The notes beneath the pieces were generated by a model. The model was not told the DNA's origin. It worked only from the letters and a program-made list of their open reading frames with translations, and did no database searches. Position numbers and translations under genes: made by a program. Shown piece by piece: positions 49,201 through 58,200 of a DNA stretch of 64,000 nucleotides. Within the stretch, counting starts at the first letter, position 1; each line of letters begins with the position of its first letter. Source of the DNA: Micrasema longulum (lineage: Eukaryota > Arthropoda > Insecta > Trichoptera > Brachycentridae); the NCBI GenBank assembly GCA_022494885.1, contig JAGVSM010002822.1:372001-436000 (forward strand), given 5' to 3'.

Positions 49201-52200
49201 TCACGATTTTAATATCATTCTCTTTATTGCACCTTGTGGTGCATATGGAACTGCATTGGTAAACTAAATGCAACGTATTTCGAGCATCTTTTAATGTAAG
49301 GTGGTCAGTCTACTGTTTAAGTCATTATTACGTTTTTATCAGTCTAACGCCCAGGACCGCCAACATGGTAGACAAACGGACCATTTGGTACACCATAAGT
49401 CAGACAGATGGCTAATCGACGAAAAAACACTCTTTGAAGATGGTTCTATTTAACACGCAGAAATGTATTTTTAATTCTGCTTGGACACGGGAAGTGGAAA
49501 ATACTACATAAATATATTGAAAAAACCTCAGAGTAATTTCTAATAAAAATATGTCAATCGAAGCTAAACTGGCAGTGCACAACGGAGTTTTAGTCCCAAC
49601 ACTTATGTATGGAAGTGAAACATGAAACTGGCAGAAGAAGGATGAAAGCCGAGTGAACGCGGTTGAAATGCGAACTCTTAGACGAATGTGTGGGAAATCA
49701 ATGTATGACAGGGTTACGAATGATGAAATCAGGCGAGAGTGTAAATCTGAGACAAGTATAATTGATAAGATTAAGAAAGGGTCTCTGAGATGGTTTGGTC
49801 ACGTAGAACGAATGGACGACGAGAGAATGGTAAAACAAGTATATATGGCAAAAATGAACGGCAACGTTAGACGAGGACGACCAAGAAAGACGTGGCATGA
49901 TCAGATAAACCAAAATCTTAAGTCTGGTCATGTCAAAAGCAGACAGAACCGAAGGGCATGTATGACAAGATGTATGAATGTGGAAGAGGCTAGGATGTAT
50001 GCCAGGATAGACGTGTGTGGCGGTCCATTCTCTCTGCCTACCCCTACGGGGAAATGGCGTGATGGTAGTAGTAGTAGTAGTAGTCAGAGTAATAATAAAA
50101 GAGAATAATCATATTATTGTACCTATCTTTTTTCTTCTTTAATTCCTTTGCCAAAATAAATGTTGGACAACTGAAAGAAAGAATAAAAAGAAATAATAAA
50201 ATAAGCCTTAGAGCTTAAGGAACAGCTTTGTGCTTAGTCATTATAATCTCCAAGATACCGCAAAATATAATTTCCTGTTTACATTGGTTGTTTGCTCAAA
50301 GAATGCCCAAAGTTTTATCTGCAGATTTAAAAAAAGCATTCACGTAAGTAATGTCGTGAATTTAATACTAAACCGGTCAAAAACTGTTGTTTAATAATGT
50401 AGTACACAATGAACAATATTGTTAAATATATAAAGTATACGTGGAGATTAATTTAAACCCAACAATAAAAGATCGTAAGCCCTGTTAATTTATATAACTC
50501 CCTTCACTAAAATATTATTCATTTTCATACACACAATTGAATACAGTATTTTCAATCAACAAATTATTACAGAATAATGGTAGTCATTATCTCTAATCTT
50601 AAAAATAAAATTTTCATATGAGTTATGTAGGGAATCAATCAAAGAGATCTTACATTATGGGCGAACTGCCTGACCATTCAACCACAGGGCGGGCATCGTA
50701 CATAATAATTATCTAAAGTATTGCAGTATTTATCTTATAAACTTTTAAAGCTAAGGCATTGTTTTACGTCTATTAGAAAAAAAAATAATGTAGAAAAAGT
50801 TTACTATGTACTCTGCCAATCCCATCTAAAATATGGATATTTTAAGCGAATAATTAAAGTACAAAAAGGCGTAATAATAATCCCATTTATAGAAATATTA
50901 AAACCTTTTGATGTGCCTGAGATACGCCTAATGTACGCTTAAATAATTCTGCTAGACAGATTTGGAAACGGACCTCGTCATTTTTCTGTTCAGGGACATG
51001 AATATTATATAGCAAACATAAGAGAAATAACACTATTTAATTGTCAATATTTCTCCCTTGAAAAAAGGTGGTTAGCCATGTAAAATAAAATATTTAAAAA
51101 ACATGTAATAAAATACATATCGTTGCATAATGTCGTTTTCTTCTGTCATCCCCAACTGGTGTAGAAGATCTCTGCATCAGCAAGCGAAAATCCGACAAAT
51201 TTCAGAATTACGAATTGTGCATTTCTACTTAATTTACCTACTTAAACGTATTATTTTCAAGTAATCTTTGTGGGCTTTTTGCAACGCGGCATGTCTTTCT
51301 ACTTGTCAACGTGTCCTGTAATCTGAAAAACGAATTAGTTTGTTACCCTTAAGTTTGCGAGCGCTCCCCGCGTAGCCAAAGTAAAACGCCGCCGTAAGCG
51401 AAATTGTGATGTATTGGACAAGCTTTTGTAAGAAGGCAGATTAAATCAGCTGATTCGTCACAGAAAGGCATCGATCAGAGTCTAGGGAACAAAACACGGC
51501 CTTTTCTTACACTATTAGAGCACAAAAATACGGGTTCTCACGCCCCCGCCGTTTCTATTGTGTTTCAAAGCGTGCGCCTTAAAGTATCACGGAAATATTT
51601 AATTTATGCACACGGGTTAGTTTAAAAATAACAAAAGTAACTGACGTGATTTACGTACAAAATTTTTTGTGACAGCGGAATAAACTAAATTTTTAAATTG
51701 ATTTATTTAACTTAAAACCAAATGATTGTGATACTAAGTATTCGTACCGTTTATTTGCCGATGATTTGCAATTGTATATTCATTTCGAATCCGTTGATAT
51801 TGTTGAAACATTGAGTGATGTCACTTTTACTCGAGCACATCTTTTCATGGATAAAAAAACACGATTTTCGCATAAATCCAATAAAAACCCAAATTGTACT
51901 TATTGGTAGTAAAAAAATGTATTCAAAAGTGATTTTTTCCACATTTCCTCTTTTCAAAATATATGGTACAGAAATTCCATTCATGACTTTAGTCAAAAAC
52001 TTACTTATTATTATTCATAAGCATTCAGGGTGGCACGATCAAGTTAGCGCTTTATGTTTTATTAATAATAAAAACAACAAAAAAAAATTAAAAAAACTTT
52101 TCTGGAAAACAAAAATATCATCTAAAGATAAAAACCATACATTTGTTTAGTTTAAACGGAAAAATACTCGCGAGAAAAACAGATGACACTCAAATCAGAC

Positions 52201-55200
52201 ATAGATAAACAAATTGTTTAAAACATCTAGAACATTCTTCAACCATCAATTATTATTACATCTTTTACTATGGAGCCACAGCTATGCAAATAATGCACCC
52301 TTTTTACAATCTCTCGAGCAGATCCTAGAAGAAAACAAACATTCTTAACAAATTTTCGTAGCCGGAGATATCAATATAAATATTCTGAGGAAAATATTTT
52401 GCAATTGAATACACTAATCTTCTTATGCTCTATGGATTTATATAATTAATTAATGCACCAACAAGAGTGACACACGAGGCAGAAATTTGTATCAACCACA
52501 TTTTTGCTAAAACTATTAACCCGACTATATTATCTGCTGTGCTTCGCACCTCTATTACTGATTATGACACCACTACAGTTGGTAATAAAACCACAGTTCA
52601 CCATCCAAAAAAGTCGATATCTCATCAAGCTACAATTTTTTAGTTCCGTATTTTTTTAAAGATCATCATATTTTTATATAATATTTAATTTTGTATTAAT
52701 TTTCTTTAGACATCTACAATAAAAAATAAGCTGCATTTTACATTTTAAAATAGGAATGCTGTCTACCTCAAAACAGGTATTTACTATACCTAGTGAGATT
52801 AGACAGTACTGAATATGTTTGCTTGGATTTTAATTTGACTTATTTGTATATTTTTTTACCTTCACTGTTTAGCAAACAGAATATAATAATATTTTCGGCA
52901 CTGAACTGAACTGAATAAAGCTACCAAGAATACGTGACAAATATATATTGTTAGTTCCAATACTCACTAAGTTAATTCTAATGGCCTGCCGGTGAAGATC
53001 TTTTATAAAAAAACATATTTAGTAGGTCCTCGCTAATCCGGACCCCCGTTTATAGGGTGATGCAATAATCCATACAAATGGGGCGGAGGCGGGAGGTATT
53101 TCACCTGCGTCGAGCGCCGCGCCTCGGTTATTCTGTTTTTTTTTAGCTACATTTCAAACGCGCAGCTTTCCTACATGTTTAGTGTTTACCATTGTTGATA
53201 TTTTCATGATTGTCTTTGAATAGTTAAAAAAAATCTTAAAAATTAAAAATATATGTTTTATTACCATTAAAATATTGCAGATCACAATATGAACACCTTT
53301 GTAATCTACTGAGGTCCTGATTTTTGCCTGTCAGGATGGTCGAGACTTGTAATTACACTATTTATCCAATACTATCTGGTCATAAGTTTCAGATATCTGG
53401 GAGTAGAAATCTTAAGTCAAAGCTATTTGTATTTATTTATTTATATAACTTTTCATACAAAATGTTATTGTACATTGGCGGGCTTATTGCCAAATGGCAA
53501 TTTCTTCCAACCAACTAATAAAATAAAATTTGAATTTTTATAATTCAAGTTACAGAACATATTCGATAGAAAAAAAAAAATAAAAAGCTTAAGATTTATA
53601 AAAATAGAAAAAACGTATTTGTTTATAAATTATTTTAAATCAAAACTATTACTCAATAGGAAAAAGGAAAAAAGAGGAAAAAGGAAAGGAGGAGAGATTA
53701 AGTAAGAGAAATGAGATGTTTCTTCAGACGTGATTTAAACAGAGATAATGTAGTAACATCTTTGATGGTGGATGGGAGATGATTTCACAGTCGAGCCGTA
53801 CAAAAGTACATCTTTTAAATCTACATATAATATAAATATAGACTATATATATACGTGTACACTAATACTGGAGAGACCATGTGGTCAGAATGAGCAGTGA
53901 CAGACTGGTGTACACTGCAGCCAATGAAATAATAAATGAAATAAGAAAAGATATTCAGGTGAGACTGTTGAGGGGGATTGTCCGGATAGCATAATCCGCG
54001 AGGCGAAACATATGAGCGAAGGTGTATATTTTTTTAATTTTTTAATTTTTAATTCTGTGATGTCCTGCTGGTAAAACAACTTTGTGACTACAAATTGATT
54101 GTAGATCACTTTGTTGATCCGGAATATAAAAAAAGAGTTTCCCACACTCACAACACTAGACTAAAAACTAAGGGCTCCCTGTTTGTTCCCCGAATTACAA
54201 ATTACTTCGGAGAGCGAACATTAAATTGCGTTGTTCCAAGATTTTTCAATGATCTCCCACAAACTATCATTAACATGAAAGATCTTCAAATGAAAAAAAA
54301 AAGAGCTGAAAAATATCTTCTAGATACTTTATAGTGCCTGTTTATAAATAAATTTGTAAAATATAAATAAAATAAATGTAATATAAACCTGTCATAAAAA
54401 AAAATGTTTCCCACCGAAAAGTCTTGAGACTTAGTGGGGAAAAAATCCTGTATGTATTTATAGTTATTAAATAAACGCTGCTCTGCAGCACTGAAACTGA
54501 AAATCCCATTTGGACAATGTCCGCCTGGAAGATCATCCAAGATCGTAAATCGAGTAAAGATTGGTCGATTTTATGGTGCATTGGTAAGTAGGTTTGCCTG
54601 ATATTAAATAAATCATTTTAAAAACATATATACCCAGTACAATAAAAATCAATCTACCCTGTGTGATTTTATCGTTTTGAATCGATTTTCGCAATCGTCC
54701 AAAATGGGCCATTGCCATTGAGTCGAAAAGACTCGTCCAGGATTTTCGTTCTATTTCATATAGAACTGTAAGTAGTTTTCATTGACATAAATAAAAAAAG
54801 TTATAATAAAGTTTAGTTCATTGTATTTTTAATTTAAACAGGAATCTATTCATTAAATGGACTATCTGTTGATTTAAATTCGCCAATTGCTGAGGTCAAC
54901 ATGATTCTAAGGTCTCGAGACAAATGGAAATTGTCACTTCCTCAGAAACATTTCCCTTACACGAGTCAGGTAACCTTTCTAACCCTTAACGAGCCGTGTG
55001 ATTCGAAAACTTTGTTGCTCTATCCAGAATAAGAAAGCCGACTAATGGCTGTAAAAGCTGAATTTATATGTAGTGAAGGGATGTGGCTTGTTCAAAGAGG
55101 AATTGCGTTCAAGTTTATCCCCCCTCACGGCTCGGGTACCCGAAGATTGAGAACTCCGATATGAAGGTGTGAATAAGTTGAGACGTTTTTTACACACACC

Positions 55201-58200
55201 TATCTGTTTATATTAAAACATGGGTACATACATTAAATGTATTCATATCCGATTATTAATGTTACATACTTAAAGGAAAGCATAAAAAATACGTATTATG
55301 CGCAGATAAAGTCAAATTTGTACGTTTTTAACAGAATTACCTTATATCCGGTGAAATTATATTCAGTTTACATTTTCACCTGATGTTCGGTAATTCTAAA
55401 TACTTAAAACTTGTGTTTTAATTAAGTTCTCGTGTTGCGTAACAAATTGTTTTATTTATAATATAATATTTAAAATTTTATATCACAAAGTAAATGCTTA
55501 ATCAATAAATACTGTAAATTTTGCATATTTGACCAAATTTTGTGATTAAGGGAGGAATATTGACAATTATATTATTTCTTGCCTTTGTTATATATTCACG
55601 ACCCTGGGCAAGGGATGACGACGTCTATATCTAAATCTATCAAACTGAATGATTTTATCGTACATTTGGCATATCACAGGCACATCAAAGGTTTTTAAAA
55701 TTTCTATAAACAGAATTATTTATTGGTGTAGGATGTTAGTCCAACGATTAAGTGAAGAGAAAGGTATACAAATGTCCCCTTATTTTCACAAAAATATATA
55801 ACTGTTTTGGAAAGAGGTGAAAAAAATAAAGAACTCCTCCGAAAGTAGAAATATAAAGCGATTAAATAAAAAAAAGGCCGAATGCTAACGAATGACGAAG
55901 AAGTTAAAGGATGGATGGAATACTTTATGGAAGTATACGACAGTACTCAAAGTGTCCCTGGGCAGCAGTTTGGTTGTGCAGAGGAATATACGAGTGATGA
56001 TAGTTCATGTGAGATAAGCATGGTAGAAATAAAGAGTGCGCTGAAAAGAATGAAAAATGGTAAATCCGTTGGGTATGATAACGTTGCTGTGGAGTATCTG
56101 AAGAGTGGTGGCTAGATCGTGGGCCCAAGGCTGCACAGACTTTTCAATCTCTGCCTTAAGGAAGGACAAACATATTTGAATTGGAGGAGGGCAGTTGTCA
56201 TGCCTTTATATAAGGGAAAGAGATCTCGTGTGGAATATGGAAACTATAGGGAAATCAATCTTCTGAGTTCTGTCGGTAAACTGTATGGGATAATTATAAT
56301 CGACATGGTAAGAAAGGTGACGAAAGATAAAGTGTCGGACGTGCAAGGAGCTTTTATAAGCGGACGTGGATGCACGGATCAAATTTTTGCGCTGTGAATG
56401 CTAACGGAGAAATTTTTGGCAAAAAGTCAGAAACTATTCTGCACATTTGTTGATTTGCAAATATCGTATGATAAAGTAGATAGAATAAAATTGTGGGGCG
56501 TGTTGGAAAAGTATGGAGTAAACAATAAACTTATACGTGCAGTATCGTCTCTCTATGAGGAGAGTTCAGCGTGTGTAAGAGTTAATGGGGGATTCACATC
56601 TTGGTTTGCTATTTTAAAAGGCGTGAAACAGGAATATGTAATGTCACCATGGTTGTTTTATCTATACATCGACAACTGTATGAAAGAGATAGAATGTAAG
56701 GGTATAAGAGTAAAAATGGAAAATTTTTAGTAAGCTGCTTGTTGTATGCTGATGATGCAGTTCTGTTAGCAAGCAGCAACGAGGATTTGCCAAAAATAGT
56801 CTCCAGAATGTATGATGCATGCCTTGAGAGAAAATTTGAGGTGAACGAAAGTAAGTCAAAAGTTATGGTATTTGAAAGTGAAAGTGAGGTTACTGACTGC
56901 ATAATAAATGTAAACAACGAAGGTCTCGAACAAGAATTTGTTTATCCGGGAAGTATACTTTCAAGAGATAGTAGAGTAGAAAAAGATGTTGAAAGGAGAG
57001 TGAATGCGGGCAGCAAAATGAATGCCGCACTGAGCACAGGAATTGCTAATAAAAATATGTCAATCGAAGCTAAACTGGCAGTGCACAACGCAGTTTTAGT
57101 CCCAACACTTATGTTTATAAGTAAAACATGGAACTGGCAGAGGAGGGATGAAAGCCGAGTGAACGCGGTTGAAATGCGATCTCTCAGAAGAATGTGTGGG
57201 AAATCAATGTATAACAGGGTTAAGAATGATGAAATCAGGCGAGAGTGTAAATCTGAGTCAAGTAAAATTGATAAGATTAAAAAAGGGTCTCTGAGATGGT
57301 TTGGTCATGTGAAACGAATGGACGACAAAATAACGGTAAAACAAGTGTAGATATATAGCGAAAATAAACGGTAACGTGAGGCAAGAACGACCAAGGAAGA
57401 AGTGGCATAATCAGATAAGGCAACATCTTAAGTCTAGTCATGTCAAAAGGAGACAGAACCGAAGGGCATGTATGACAAGATGTATGAATGTGGAAGAAGC
57501 TAGGAATGTATGCCAGTATACATTCTCTCTGCCTATCCCTACGGGGAAATGGCGTGATGGTAGTAGTAGTAGTAGTAGTAATGTTAGTCCATATTTTAAG
57601 CGTGATTTTCAAAGTGCATGGTAAACTTTTTTCATTTCATTTTAGCTTATGATGTTTCTAATGGTCTTATAGAAATGCATTAGATTTATAAGTTTATTAG
57701 CTATATACTGCAGTAATTTTGATAAAAGTTTTGTTCTAGGTATATTCTGAATGGTCAGCGCGTTTGCCTATTATGCCAGAGGTCTTGGATTCGATTCCCC
57801 ACATGGTTGATATGATTTTTTAACATGAGAAATTATGATAATCTTTAAAATAATAATATTTTGTTTATTACTATCATTGGTGTTACAAATATAACAACAG
57901 TCCACTAATAATCATGTAAGTTAATTGCAGCGTACCTATACATATTTTTTTTTTTTGCATAGAAGGAAAGGTGATCAGTCTACCGTTTCAGGTGCCAATC
58001 TAGGAACAATGATACATCCAAACCAAAACCGTAAAACCACCTTTAAAAACAAAACTTCATATCCATCCTGACAGAAATCGAACCAAGCGCCTCAAGCATG
58101 TTAGATGAATGCGCCGACCACTAAATAACGAGTCGGACTTTTCTTCACTTAATATCCTTTTTCAGGTTTATAAGCTGAGAGAAAACAAACAGTTGACTAG

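Noticed and set aside
51735..52640. One LINE containing RT then endonuclease
   Set aside because: The order is opposite to that within a LINE ORF2, so these are separate fragments.
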